A stretch of DNA of 64,000 nucleotides from assembly GCF_014898055.3 (NCBI RefSeq), contig NW_023604295.1, positions 70,520,301 to 70,584,300 on the forward strand, written 5' to 3'. This stretch comes from Talpa occidentalis. Taxonomy: Eukaryota > Chordata > Mammalia > Eulipotyphla > Talpidae. The notes below the pieces were generated by a model. It worked only from the letters and a program-made list of their open reading frames with translations. It made no database searches and was not told the DNA's origin. This document shows positions 13,112-25,300 of this stretch, in pieces. The first letter of the stretch is position 1, and each line of letters begins with the position of its first letter. Both the position numbers and the translations under genes were made by a program.

Positions 13112-14204
13112 ACAAACAATGCTCTTTAAACATTTCTCTCTATTAAAGAAATTTTTTTGGTATTAGGGTCCATATTTCCAATCATTAAGGAGTTAAAAAC
13201 TTCTGCTAAACCTTCACAGTGAATTTTCTTTGGCTTCTTCTATACATTTTCCTGCAGTTTATTTTTCTCTCGCCTCTGCTTTAGCTAGCTACAATTCTGT
13301 TCCAGTATCAAAAATTTCCCTTTATTAAATGCCCAGGAACCACCTCTAGGAGTTATTCATTGTCATTTTCATCCACACCAGGTTAAAGTTGTTTGTCATC
13401 TGGATCACAGCCTTATTGAACTTTGTAACCATCACATCCTTGGCAAGGCTTTTAAAATCATAGGTGAATTTCTTGAATGTCTTCCAGATGCAGCTAATAT
13501 ACTCCTTCATGCAATCACCCCAGCCCAAGCAAGTTTGTTGATGCAATCACAGATGCTGCCATCCTTCTAGAACTGTGTTAGTGTCTTTCCAGTGTCTTCC
13601 TCAGTTGTGGCAATAGCTTGACAGTGGTCCCCCGTAGGTTGTAGCTCTTAAAAGCTGCTATAACTCCTGTTCCATTGATGGGGTCCAAAAAATGATGTTT
13701 TGAAAGAGAAACAAAAGTTTGAATTTGGGATGAATATTACCAGTAAAAAAGGGATGTTCAGGAGTATTTTTAACCAAGAAACTTCAGGGACATATTTGCC
13801 AAATAGTTACTTCTGCATTTTGCTATTCTGGCAATTCAGGGGAACATCTTGGAAGATGAGCTGGGGCAGCCATGACTTCTTACTGCTCCTATGTGCTTAT
13901 TGATATGCTGCAAGGCCTTGGGATTCTCACTGTGCCAGATCAGGAAGTTTTAATTTGTATGCTCCTAAGCAATATTATTTTCCTGTCCTTAAAAGCCTTG
14001 TAATCTGGCATTGACTTGGCTTCCTTATGGATGAAAACTCCTTTAAAGCATCTGTTTCTGGAATTGGGAGGGGAGTTATTTATACTGAAGAATTGCTATG
14101 GCAAGTAGTATTCTTCTACAGACTCATCACACAGTTTCAAAATAAGTAATAAGCAACAACTCTTGAATTTTCCAAACTACCTAGAACTAGCAGTAAATTT
14201 AACA

Positions 14205-14292
14205 TCAGAAATCCTCGTGGTAGAATCTAGCAACTGGGTGTTTTAACAAGCACGCCAGGTGCTTCTAATGCCCACTCAAATTTGAGGGCAGC
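14205..14292. repeat. MER5-like (hAT-Charlie) fragment
   Basis: The run GAATCTAGCAACTGGGTGTT, then TTAACAAGCACGCCAGGTGC, TTCTAATGCCCACTCAAATT and TGAGGG resembles one half of MER5A. It abuts the TATA-like element at 14306. Confidence 0.5.
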
Positions 14293-14305
14293 TGTGAATA
14301 CTCCC

Positions 14306-14392
14306 TTTATAAAGGCTGGAATCTCAGCTTCCAGAGCTGCAGAAGAACCAAAACAACACTATTCTTACATTCTCAGAGGTCACTTTGAGACG
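14306..14392 (+). promoter_or_regulatory. Possible TATA box with short first exon and splice donor
   Basis: TTTATAAAG sits at 14306-14314. About 80 bp downstream, GAGACG|GTAAGTAC gives a near-perfect 5' splice site, with GT at 14393-14394. The segment between has no ATG, as expected of a 5' UTR exon. I cannot link it to a known gene. A chance match or the relic of a retrocopy or promoter is quite possible. A candidate partner exon lies at 17333-17388. Confidence 0.25.
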
Positions 14393-15229
14393 GTAAGTAC
14401 ATAATTCCAAAATTCTGCCTGATTTTGTACATTACCATGTGTATATCTGGTTCTATTTAATACTTCCTGCCTGTAGAAGTCAACTATCAGTTTACTTTTT
14501 AAAATGCAATTGTCTTATAAAACAAACCTTCCTGACTTATCAACCTGGAACTTTAGTTTTAAATGCACTAAAGGTGGTGTTTGCAGCCATGCATATCCAG
14601 TACATGAGAGGACCTTTACTGAAAATTGAATGTTCATGTTGGCTAATAAATCCTCTGTAGTCTTGCTTTTTCTGCTCTCACCACAACAGAGGCAATATAG
14701 TCTATTTTTTTAATGCAACATAGTTATCCTTTCCTGTACACTGATATCTTAAATTGCTTTTGTAAATGTATGTATGTAAGAATTTGGTCCATTAGTGTAT
14801 GTTTGTGCATGTGAGTTTGTATTTAGAGCAATACTTTAATATCCTAAATTTAGAATTATCTTTTAAAATTTTGTTGTTTACATCTGTGAAAAATTCTAAC
14901 TATAAATTGTTAAACATTGTATTTATGCATTTATAGTAGACTAAATCTGTATTCCATCTATGTGAAGTTATATTCTAGGTGGTGTCTTTTTTCTGAAATG
15001 AGTTTAAGTAAATTGAATTTCCCTAGAACATAATCTATAATATTTAGTTTTTCAAAATTTTTCAGAACTTTGTAAAAGTTCAGACACAATATGTATGAAT
15101 CTCTCTGTTTTCTGCCTATTTCATCGTTATATTTCTTTTGCATTTTTGCAGAATTTCCCCTTTATTAAACTTTAAACAGTTTATCATTTAAGATATTTTT
15201 AGTAGACATCTGTTTTGGAATTCTTAACT
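14393..15229. other. AT-rich sequence without recognisable feature
   Basis: Only short open frames occur. The Pro/Cys-containing 73-codon frame at 14439-14660 resembles nothing I know. Confidence 0.45.
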
Positions 15230-16055
15230 TTTTTAGTGAAGCAGCATTGTAGCATTACATAAGTTTCAGATGTGCATCATTCTAAATCATTTTCTTAATG
15301 TACTATAGTAACTTCACCATTAAAATTTGAATTTTATCCTTTATCATAAAATTAACTACTTTCACCTGATTGAATTTTCCCTTCATTGCTAGTAACCACT
15401 AATCTTTTGTTCTACAATTTTACATTTCTTTTATTTAGTTCATTCATTTGTTATGTACCACATGTGAGTTAAATCACATTTCTTCATCTGATTTATTTCA
15501 CTAAACATAATACCCTCAAAGTCCATCTATATTGTCGCAAATGATGGGCTCCCCCAGTGGCACAGTGGTTGAGTGTTGGGTTGCAAAGCTGCCCACAGCC
15601 TCTGCAGTGCTAGTTCCATCCCAGGCTGCCGGGCAAGGGTCCCACAAGGCGCACTGCCGCCTGCTGCTTCCCTCAGCAGTGTACTTCGTCAGTCGTCAGT
15701 CTGCCTGCTCTGCTCTACCCTCTGGCTCTGGTGAATTCTCTCACCCTCCTGCGCTTCTGACTGTACCCAATTTGTATAAATAAAAATATTTATATTGTTG
15801 CAAATGACAGTATATCATCCTTATATGGTGAGTGTTATTCTATTTTGTACATATACCATGTTTTCTTTATCCAGTCACATTTCCATGTGTATTTGGGTTG
15901 TTTTATGACTCTTGGCTATTTTAAAGGTTGCCATGAATGTGAGGGTGCATATCTCTTTAAATTAGTGTATTTGTATTCTTTGGGTAAATACCAAAATGGA
16001 GTAGGACTTCTTTATTTAGATTTCTATTGTTTGACTTTCCTACTCTGTGTTTTGA
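15230..16055 (-). repeat. L1M-type LINE-1 3' region, interrupted by a SINE
   Basis: It shows the reverse complement of the L1M 3' end: TAAGTTTCAGATGTGCATCATT, then TTATTTCACTAAACATAATA, CCCTCAAAGTCCATCTATAT, TGTCGCAAATGA, and after the SINE TTTTCTTTATCCAGTCACAT, GGTTGTTTTATGACTCTTGG, GTGAGGGTGCATATCTCTTT and CTTTGGGTAAATACC. These are hallmark L1 3' sequences read antisense. It is 5'-truncated and dead. Confidence 0.85.
15545..15790 (+). repeat. tRNA-derived SINE (type A-like) nested in L1
   Basis: It runs from TGGGCTCCCCCAGTGGCACA to CCCAATTTGTATAAATAAAA. The 17-bp TSD TATATTGTYGCAAATGA is at 15528-15544 (C) and 15791-15807 (T), one mismatch. Because the TSD is L1 sequence, the host L1 is older. 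Confidence 0.93.
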
Positions 16056-16074
16056 TATTTGTGCCATATTTACT

Positions 16075-16093
16075 TGTGCCATCAGGGAGGCCC
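16075..16093 (-). repeat. Minimal SINE head fragment
   Basis: TGTGCCATCAGGGAGGCCC equals the reverse complement of the first 19 nt of the SINE. TGTGCCAT occurs at 16060-16067 and again at 16094-16101, which could be a TSD, though it resembles the SINE end itself. It is possibly an extreme 3'-truncated insertion and is too short to be certain. Confidence 0.35.
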
Positions 16094-16101
16094 TGTGCCA
16101 T

Positions 16102-16528
16102 GTTTTAAGTAAGATAATTTAGTTGTCACTCATTCTTTCATGAAATTGTTTATTCTACCACTATGTTTCTATTTCCCTCTGAGTATCACCTTATCTTATC
16201 ATATAGTTTTGGAACATAGTGTTTGCATTTTTAGATTTGATTCCAGCTTCTATTTTTTAATTGTTATTTTTATTGAGGTAACAGTTTACAAAACTTATGT
16301 GTTTAGGGGAATTGTCTTTAATAAAGAAGAAGTATATAGCAATATTTTCAGAGACTTCAGTAAGGCACATTTAGTCTATGGCAGTTTTGTAGGTCAGAAA
16401 ATGGATACAGGCCTCACTAGACTGAAATCAAAGTATCAGAAAGGTGGCCTGCCTTTTCGAACTCTCTAAGGGAGGTTCCTTTTTTCTTGCCTTTTCCAGC
16501 TTCTGTCAGCAGGTCACATTGCTAGTTT
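16102..16528. other. Intergenic sequence, no firm feature
   Basis: The 109-codon open frame at 16140-16469 is hydrophobic early and shows no recognisable domain. A TTTTTATTGAGGTAACAG run near 16268 recalls an L1 3' UTR read antisense. Confidence 0.35.
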
Positions 16529-16544
16529 CTGACTCCCTCCATGT

Positions 16545-16811
16545 TTTTTAAGATTTATTTATTTATTTATACAAGAACCTGGGTATAGGCCAGATGCGTG
16601 GGAGTGTGAGAGGATTCACCAGAGACAGAGCCGGGAACAGGACAGGCAGATGACCAAAATACACTGCTGAGGGGAGCAGCGGGTGAGACAGGAGAGGTCT
16701 GCAGCGACATGTGGGACCCTCGCCGGCAGGCCGGGATTGAACCCGCCCTGCAGAGGCTGTGGATAGCTTCACAGCACTGCGCTCAACTGCCTGCACCACC
16801 GGGGGAGGCCC
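16545..16811 (-). repeat. tRNA-derived SINE (type B)
   Basis: It runs from AAGATTTATTTATTTATTTA to CTGCACCACCGGGGGAGGCC. The 13-bp TSD TGACTCCCTCCAT lies at 16530-16542 and 16812-16824, exact. The open frames at 16563-16799 and 16709-16999 are readings of this SINE. Confidence 0.93.
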
Positions 16812-17332
16812 TGACTCCCTCCATTTTTAAAATCAACAACATGAGTCCTTCTCACAAATGCCATCTCTGTTACTTTGCAGCTGAAAAATATTCTCTGCTA
16901 TTGAGAGCTAATGTCATTAGATTGGATCCAACTGGATACTCTAGGGTTCTCAGAGTCTTTAACCTTAATCACATTGGTATAGTCTCTTTTTTCTTATAAA
17001 ATTCTAGGTGCCAGATTCCAGGGATTTTGGTATAGCTGTTTGTGGGAATCATTATTCTGCCTGCCACACTTTTTCATTATTATTCTTTGACAGATGATAT
17101 GTGTGAATGAGTATGAAAATACGATCTTGATTGAGGGTCCAAACTTTTAAATACTTCCAACTCATCAAAATAACATACTGATCACCTAAATTCTCAATGA
17201 AGCAATCTACAAGTTAAATGGCATAAAAGTTACATTGCAAACATTTTAACTGAAACCAATATAAGTTAATTCTTTGTGTACCTGACATTGAAGCATGGTT
17301 CCCTGATCACACATTTCTTTTGTTGTTCTCAG

Positions 17333-17388
17333 AGAAGAGACAAGCCAGGCTTATGGCAGGGACACAATATATGAAAGAGAACAGCTGC
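17333..17388 (+). other. Possible small exon with start codon (speculative)
   Basis: A pyrimidine-rich TTTCTTTTGTTGTTCTCAG ends at 17332, a good acceptor. GTGAGA begins at 17389, a plausible donor. Between them, ATGG at 17353 opens twelve in-frame codons up to the donor. The reading MAGTQYMKENSC is unknown to me. It lies about 2.9 kb downstream of the TATA/donor candidate at 14306-14392. No further exons were found. Confidence 0.2.
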
Positions 17389-20087
17389 GTGAGAGGTGGG
17401 GAACTTCATATTTTATTTCATATTTTATTTAAGTAACTAGATTTTATTTTTGAATAAGCAATATTTTATTATTGAAGTAACATTGTTTTTAACATTGTTT
17501 CAAGTGTGCATGATTAAAAATCAGCATCTATATATCATAGCAAGCTCACCAGCAATATATTTTGTTTGTAGTAGCTTTATTTGAAATAGTGTCAAATTTA
17601 AAATCAGATCCACTGTGTAATAGATAAAACCTGTAGCACATGGCAAAAATGGAGTATGCCTCCGCAATAAAAAATAGGAACAAACTATGGAAGATAGTAA
17701 TTTTTTTTTCATTTTCAAATTCTATTTTTGCAGTAGAAGCATATATTATCTATAGTTCATTTATATTAAATTGCTGAATATGGGGAGCTTAAATTTATGG
17801 CATAATTAATAGTAATTATTATGAAAAATGTATTGGCATAAAAGAAAATGCATTCCGTTTTAAAAAGAGATGGCAATTCAACTAAATCTAAGTTAATTTT
17901 AATTCCCCTGTATATTTAAATGTTTTTTATTAACTTGGTCAGTGATGTATAAATATTGCTGCTTCTAAGTTCTTTAATGAAACTTTCTCATTGATTCTTT
18001 TAAAAATATATCACAGCTTAGATAAAACTGGAATCAATTATACTTCACATATGATATATTCTTATCACAACTTTTATTTACTCAATCATAAATTTCTAAA
18101 CAAGTATCACTATGTCAGGTTTCTTGTTACTACAAAATTTTCTTGAGTTACATCTTCAAATACTTTTTTTTAATTTAAGTCTTTTATTAACTTTATCTTG
18201 TTTCAGTTTTATTGATTTTTTTTTTGTTGCTATCCTAGCTCCGTTTATTACAATGACTAATTTCTTTGATTTTCTAATTTTTCTTAATTTGCAATTTTCT
18301 CTATCACTACCTGATTCTTCCAATTAGTTAATGATCTCCTTTAATTGACTTTCCATTTCCCCCTGTGTTTTCCATTTTACTCTATGCTCTTCTTACAGAA
18401 GTAAGACTTCATTTATTATTTATGTAGCACACCCTTTCCAACTGAAACTGCCAGTAGTTTCTGAAGTTTGTCTTCATTTTAATTTGTATTTCATATTAAT
18501 AATTTATTTTTAATTCACTTATTGATGAGTTTTATTTGCATATCATTTAAATAAAATTACTTCTTTTGGTAGAAAAAAGTGGTCATCTTTGTATTAAAAT
18601 CTTTGGAAGTGAGGAGATTCATTTGAATCTCAGACATTGCTATCTATACTTTTACAGAATTAGACTTTTTCCTGCAATCATAGTTTATGTTGTTGTTGTT
18701 TTAGTCCTGGTTATATATTTTTGGTCTAAAAAGATACAGAAAGTTTTCATTCATCAAGCCTTCTCAACTCTTATCCTAGCAAGTATCTTTGCAAATGCAG
18801 GCTAGTTCTGCCCTTCATTGTAGGCTGCTCTTCTTAACAGCACTTTGGCTGCTGTTTTTGACAAGCTCAGTGACAGATCTTTCTTCAAAATGGCAAGTAC
18901 TTTTTTCAGTTCTTTCAAAATTCTTGCCCACTTTCAATTCAAAAAGCATTTCAGCCCATTTTTCATTTGTGATAGTGTCTTGTCAGTTTGTTGTATTGAA
19001 CATGTAATTTGTGGGGTTTTTCCCATTCATTTTGGATTTGTTTGATTTTCAAGAGGGGGGCAGATGATGACTTATGTCATTATACTAGTACATTTGAATA
19101 AGGAGATGGAGCAAAATGTTTAATATCATTACCCTCTAATCCATATAAGAGATTGTTAGAGTCAACTATTATTGAATGGGGTATTTTTATTAAAATTATT
19201 TGTGATTTTTTTAAAATAAGAGATCAGAGAAATCTGAAAACTAGGTATGTTTATGTTACAGAAGGAAATTGACAGAAGCCCAGTGGAATATATATAGTAA
19301 ATGAAATGGTGAAAAGGTAGAATTTAAAACTTTAGATTTATTATGTAAATGTTTCCACTGGCAGAATTTTAGAATAGCTGATAAAATAGATGGTGTGGCA
19401 ACACATTGGAAGGAAAATGACATCTGGAAGGCAAACAGCACATTTAAATTCACATAATACCAAGATGATTTTATTTCATTTATATGTTTATTAGATTGTT
19501 GTCTATGAAGTATTTTATCATAACATTTCATTCTAGGAAAATATATGATAGTTCATTTATATATAGTAGTTGCATAATGAGTAATTGTAACTGGAGTGTT
19601 GATAAATCTATTGTTATAAACCTGGAGAAAGGACTCTAAGTTTATGATACTAGATTTCATTACTGACTTTATGCTATTTAACATATTTATTGATGCCTTG
19701 TAGAATATAAAATTTAATTCAGAAATCTAAACATTCTTTTCAATAACTAATATATACTAAAATTAGAATTCCAAATTGTCTCAAGATCCAACTCATATGA
19801 GTTTACAAGTAATATCAACACATTAAAGCATTAATTTCCAAATTTAAATTGTGTTTGAACTGAAAAACAGATTTGAAAGAAGGTATTTGTGGTCCAAAAT
19901 AGCTGGAATCCCACTTGAACCTCCTGAATCATAGGGTTTGAGAATTATCAATTTTAATGTAGCCAAACCTTAGTGTACTGTTAGTTGGGTGTCAGCTGGG
20001 AGGGAGGAACCCTACCATATAAATGATTTATCTCACAATATCTGGAGTAAATTTCAAACTGTTAAATGTACTTTTCATGTGTACAAA
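17389..20087. other. AT-rich intergenic sequence
   Basis: 17400-17600 may hold a worn L1 3' UTR read antisense (TTATTGAAGTAACATTGTTT). The T-rich 18100-19040 block has several hydrophobic open frames of 66-79 codons with no recognisable family. Nothing else is evident. Confidence 0.4.
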
Positions 20088-20285
20088 GTGCAGACTTTGT
20101 ACTAAGATTACCGGGGCCTGAAACCTGGTCCTGCTGCTTCATAATTTTATGACTCAAGGCCATTTTGAGGGGTCTATCACTCAAATTCTCATATGCAAAT
20201 TAAATTGACATTTATCTCGTAGGTATCTCATAGATAGATAGCATAGATTAATTAGGTAAATGATATAGATATATGGTAATGTATA
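20088..20285 (+). repeat. MIR SINE fragment
   Basis: The run GTGCAGACTTTG, CCTGAAACCTGGTCCTGCTG, TTTTATGACTCAAGGCCATT, CTCATATGCAAAT and CTCGTAGGTATCTCATAG follows MIR consensus order, covering the tRNA part, core and 3' end. It is strongly diverged. Confidence 0.55.
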
Positions 20286-20447
20286 TTTTAATATATAACA
20301 TATTACTATAGGTAATGTATTGAATATAGTATTATATAAATTAGTCTATTCCCTTACAATTAAACAATAAATATTAACTGTATTAATATCATAATTAACT
20401 ATGAAATTTGAAGTTGGGAAAAATAAATACAAAACTAACTAGTTTGA

Positions 20448-20701
20448 GGGCCTCCCCAGTGGTGCATCAGGTTGAAAGCAGCACTGTGAAGCTGTCCGCA
20501 GCCTCTGCAGCACAGGTTCAATTCCCAGCTGGCCAGGGAGATTCCCAGATGGCATGGCAGACCTCTCCTGTCTGTTCCTCTCTGCTCTGCTTTCAGTCCG
20601 TCTTCCTGTTCTGTTCCTCACTCTGTCTCTGCTGAATCCTCTTATCCTCCCATGCCTCTGGCCTGTACCCCAGCTATTGTATAAATAATAAAGGAAAAAA
20701 A
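20448..20701 (+). repeat. tRNA-derived SINE (type B)
   Basis: It runs from GGGCCTCCCCAGTGGTGCAT to CCCCAGCTATTGTATAAATA and poly(A). The 11-bp TSD AACTAGTTTGA lies at 20437-20447 and 20702-20712, exact. The middle is short of the usual CAGCAGTGTATTTC block, so it is a slightly deleted copy. Confidence 0.92.
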
Positions 20702-20712
20702 AACTAGTTTGA

Positions 20713-21549
20713 GAAATCTATAAATGTTCTCATATAGCAATCCAATTAAATCTAGGAAGACTGGTTTTATGTGTAGTATTCAACTTACAATTTTAATAAT
20801 TCTAGGGAAAATAAGTTATAAAATTATGGATTGTAAAATAAATTTGAAGTGGTATGGCAGCTCTAATATGCTATATCCATGGTAATGTTATTATTTTTTA
20901 ATTACCATGAAATTGCAGATGGAGTACATTAAAAACATATAGATACTTTGTAACAATACTTATACCAGCACAATTTTTTATGCAATGTATAAATATGTAT
21001 GTATTACATAAATAAGTGATCAACAACATTTTTAAATTCCTCAAATTTTTACAGTCATAGAAATTGACTTCTCCCATCTCTGGTTAACCTCATTTGTTCA
21101 CTTGTGAATTTTGATTTCCTTACATTTTTCTTTCTTTAATATGTAAGGAAAATGTTAAGGGGGATGTTGTAGTTAGTGAAAGGAGTTTTGACAGAAGGTT
21201 TATGTTGCCTTAAGCTGTCTAATTTTCCATTGGAGGGCTATATAGTATGCCCAAACAAAGAAGTTCCGGTGTTTTACAACTTTTAATGTAAAGTTTTTGT
21301 ATATTTCCAACTTGTAAATTATCTTTAATTTTTTTCTGTAAATACACTCTTTCTTTCCTGTTACTTTTATTAATACACATTTATCACTCTCAAAAAAAGT
21401 AAACATTCTTTAGGTGTTAGGTTAACAAATATATTGTAAAGCAACATCATATTTCATAAACAGCATTTTGTCTCACTAAAATACTTTTTAAAATATAATT
21501 TGATGTAATATTTTGATCCAATTCTCCAAAAGAAAATATTTAATCACAA
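20713..21549. other. AT-rich sequence without recognisable feature
   Basis: No repeat, RNA or coding segment was recognised. It precedes the decayed coding-like stretch at 21650. Confidence 0.45.
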
Positions 21550-21649
21550 ATGAAGATTTTGCCAAGGTTTAGACACATTTCCTTGCTTTTAATAAACAGA
21601 TGGTGGCTATTAATTGTTATTCTGTTAAGTCATACTAATATAGCATCAC

Positions 21650-22320
21650 TTATTATTCAGGTGCCAGATATGTCTTTGACAGATGGAACATCAAGAGTAG
21701 CTAATGTTGAAGGATATGAGCATTGCAAGCATGATACTAACGTGTTAACTGTGACATTGGCATTTGGAACTATAGAAGTCATCTTGGCAGGACCAGAGGT
21801 GCTGCAGAACCTGGCTGATTGTCTATGGCCAAACAAACACATGGCTGTCAGTCATATCATTATTTGGAAGGGCAGTATATTCAAAACTTAGAAACTGGCC
21901 ACTGTACATGTCTATTTAAACCCGAATCTCAATTTTGTCAAGTCCATATGCTTTATTCTGTTTGCCTTGTTGTTCATGTAACATTTAAGATAAGAGGACA
22001 TCTGTTAGCTTTGGCTCAGAATGGTACATGGACTTATTCTCAGTCACTCTGTACTTGAAACAATTTTCTACTAACAACACAAGTTTTTCAGGATGCTGCA
22101 AGTCTACTCAGTCATTTCATATAATTCACTGTTTGAAAGAACTTTTTTTTTTAATGATTTTTAGTGGACTGTTCAGAGTTACAATTGCAGGTTGTTTCCT
22201 CTGTGAAATCTCTGAACAAAATGGCCTTAAGCATGCTCCAAGAACAAGCTGCTCTTTGGCATAAGTCATTTGACATTCATCCTACTTCCTTGAAGCTCGA
22301 TTCATCTGGACTGTGACATC
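21650..22320 (+). pseudogene. Decayed protein-coding-like stretch, identity unknown
   Basis: Consecutive frames (21550-21891, 21819-22058, 22028-22264, and a further frame near 22170-22310) hand over to each other. Composition there is less AT-biased than the flanks and the peptides look protein-like. Features include several cysteines and two N-glycosylation sequons (NGT near 22020, NTS near 22075). A Leu/Gln/Ser-rich, possibly helical segment lies near 22180-22260. A CTTATTATTCAG acceptor-like site precedes 21660, with TACTAAT about 25 nt upstream of it. This would suit a frameshifted membrane or secreted glycoprotein, possibly an old retroviral env or a host pseudogene. I cannot identify it. 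Confidence 0.4.
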
Positions 22321-25300
22321 TCACTGAATTTAGCCAGAAGCTAGAGAATTTGCCTTCTAGCATTTTTTTTATGCACCTCCTGGACCTGGATGTAGGTTTC
22401 TTTACTTCTTGACCTTCAACTTCAGAGATCTTGTAGACTTTCTATTCCTGAGGCATATAGGAGTACTCTAACATTGTGCTGTTGATTATGTTTTGTGCTT
22501 GAGTAATATTGATTCCAACTGACATACATAGAAATATACTAAGCCATACATGTTTTACCCTATTTAGTATTTTCATTATTTGTGAGATTTAAAGTTCAGA
22601 TTACAAAAGAACAGTGGACATTTAAAGCTAGGAAGCAAAACATGTCCCACCTACTTTAGCTACCATATTGAATTGCACTGAATCCAAAATCCTGTAGTGA
22701 ATGCATATATTATTTTCAATGTCTTCTGGGGAAACTTTTTATTTTCCCCAAATATGTGCTAATCCTTGAGTAGTTTCTTGTTTAGAATCAATCTATGTGT
22801 TTAAATACCCAAAGGGAAATTAAAAATACACTAATTTTTAAGTTTCCAAACCTGATTATTGTGGTGAAATTACCTATGTATTAAGAAAGTTAAAAATCAG
22901 GCAAAATATAATGGAGCTAAGTTCCCATTAATAAATCATTATTTCAATGCTTTATAAATACTGGCTATAACGGATTCCTAATTGTATTGCATATGTATTT
23001 CATGTATCTCTTATACTTCAACCATGTAAATTTTAAATAGTTACTGGAATATATGCATATACATTATTTTACAACATTGTTAAATATTTAATTTCTTCAT
23101 TTTATGAGAAATATCAGAATCAAAATTTAATTAGCAAATACAATTTTTATCAACCCTTACTTTTGAGTCATGATAACCTGTTTTATTCAATCTAAATTTT
23201 CTAGAAAAATATGCCTGACAATTATTATTTGTAAACATTTGCTTGAAACAGCACAGTATCTGATTTGAGATAGGTGAAGCAGCTGTTTTAGCTTCACAGA
23301 AAATGTTGCCAGAAATAAATTGTGTCCCCAAGGTGTGGGCTGAGTTACAGCTTTAAAAAATTAAATTAGCCCAGCACACATTTGGCTCCCTATTACCTGG
23401 CATCTTTTCACCATGGTCTTCCACCATAGCTTCCTATTTGTTTGGCCCAAAGTCTTCTGTAGTTTATTGACAGTAGCATGATAAATCACAGTTTCCACTG
23501 GGCACCATACCTGCTCACTTGGTTTTAGTCTCTGTAAGGGGGCCAATAGTCATGTCTTCTCATGCAGCATTGTGAAATTGCTCTCTCAAAAGCTTAAAAA
23601 TCTGTGTTCCATGAAACAAAACTCTTTTTAATCTGGGTAGTGATTAAGGTGTCATGACTTTGACTTAAATATACCATAGTCTTAATTCTGGGGTAACATA
23701 TCCTCACCATTGTGTAAGGTTCACAGTCATGGGTACTGCACCCATGGAGCAGATAAGGAATATAAACATAAGATGAGAAATATAAATATGGAATGGGGGA
23801 TGGACTTTCTGGTTACTTAAAAAAATTTGAATGTTTATTAATTTTTTAGACAGATAAAGGATGTTTTTATGATTGCCATTTAAGAATTTAAGTTTGTAGC
23901 AACTTAATTAAATCCATTGCACCATGAATTTATCTTCTCATTTGTCAGAATAAAAGTATATTTCTTGAATTATATATCCCATCCATTACTTACCTTAGGC
24001 TACTGCCCAATTAAATTTTAATTATACCATGTCTTGAGTTTATGGATAACTAAAGAATCTCTATTACATGAGATCATAGCACCATCATAGAAGAAAATTA
24101 AAGTCATTATAACTATTTGTAAAGGAGTATCGTTAAATCACAAGGGAATGTAAGCCTAAAAATGATAGATGGCAAAAGGAAAAAGTAAAGACTGGGTTGG
24201 CTGCTAAATTGGCATTAGTGAAAAGCCTGAGTTGGCACTGTTCAAATTGATGAGTGATAGATGAGTGATAGCGTATCTTCAGCATGGAAAAAAAAAAGTT
24301 CTCTATTTACTAAGTAGAAAACAACATTATTTAATATATTTTTAACCTCGAATAATTAGATACCCAAAATTACATGAGCTGAAATATTTCAAGTCAATAA
24401 AACCTAGTTTGTGACAAATTTATAAACTGTTCTTAGTTAAGAATTATATTCCATAGTGAACATATAAATTACACTGAAGTAAACAAGATCTTCATAAACA
24501 GTTTTGAAAGACAAAAGGTCAAATCAATCAAGTGTGGTCTGTGGTCACTTTCAGTGCAATTTGATGTCTCACTGTTATACCCCAGGCTAATGTTTTCCAG
24601 AAGACAGCATCTGTAGTGTGCACTTTTGGCTATTTCTTGGGTAGTTTGATTTGTTTTTTTTAGTGCTGTCACTAACATAATAAATCAATGATACATGACA
24701 CTTTTTCAGTGGTATATAACATAATTCTTATTTTGTCTGGATTTAGAAGGAAACTTATAGGAGATGAATCCCTTGCTGCCTGATTTATTTCTAGTATTGA
24801 TTTCCAAAAGTCTAGAATAAGATAGCATTTCAAGTTATTGTAAACTTAAGGAAAACATCTGAATTATATTTTATTCACCCCAAAATTTGATATTAAGCAA
24901 CATTAGTGATTTTTAGCTTATAAAGAATTTATGAAAACAAAAGTTAAATAGGCTTTCTTTCAAATCTTTTGGTCATTTCATCACATCAGTGTGCTTGGGA
25001 ACTAATTATAATTTTCTGCCCTGTGTCTGGATGTGAACCATGAAAATATAATTGTGTATCTACTGTCAAGTATATTCTCAAAAAAAAAAGAAAAAAAAAA
25101 CAAACACTATACTAAATAAAACAAAACTGCTTCCTCCACTTTTGTTTTCATCTTGCGATGAGGGAGAACTCTAAGTCCTATTTCTTTGTGCAGATCATTA
25201 TAGTTTTTAAAATTTAATGGCATCCTTGACTTAGGATATCTCTAATTATATGAAAGTATAGTAGATGTTAGAATTTTAGTTTTTGTATGGGTTTTCTATA

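Larger units (their letters stand above)
11775..14200 (-). mobile_element. Tigger-type (TcMar) DNA transposon, decayed, with two nested SINEs
   Basis: On the minus strand, translations resemble a Tigger/TIGD1-like transposase in the correct order. Around 13935-14060 I read KEAKSMPDYKAFKDRKIILL and WHSENPKALQHINKH. Around 13650 comes NGTGVIAAFKSYNLR, the usual 'GVI.TFKSYYLR' segment. Around 13380-13545 comes CMKEYISCIWKTFKKFTYDF, then NKAVIQMTNNFNL. The lower-coordinate part, 11775-12650, matches the non-coding 3' part of such elements, with TAGCCTACTACACACCTAAG near 11850. Stops and frameshifts show it is dead. SINEs at 12321-12587 and 12853-13111 split it. I did not find intact terminal inverted repeats. 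Confidence 0.8.

Noticed and set aside
18566..19045. Overlapping hydrophobic frames of 66-79 codons
   Set aside because: T-rich sequence gives Phe/Leu/Ile-rich readings in several frames at once. No domain, start context or splice support was found.
23361..23546. Minus-strand 61-codon frame with lower AT content
   Set aside because: It looks somewhat protein-like, but I found no matching family, neighbouring coding frames or splice sites.
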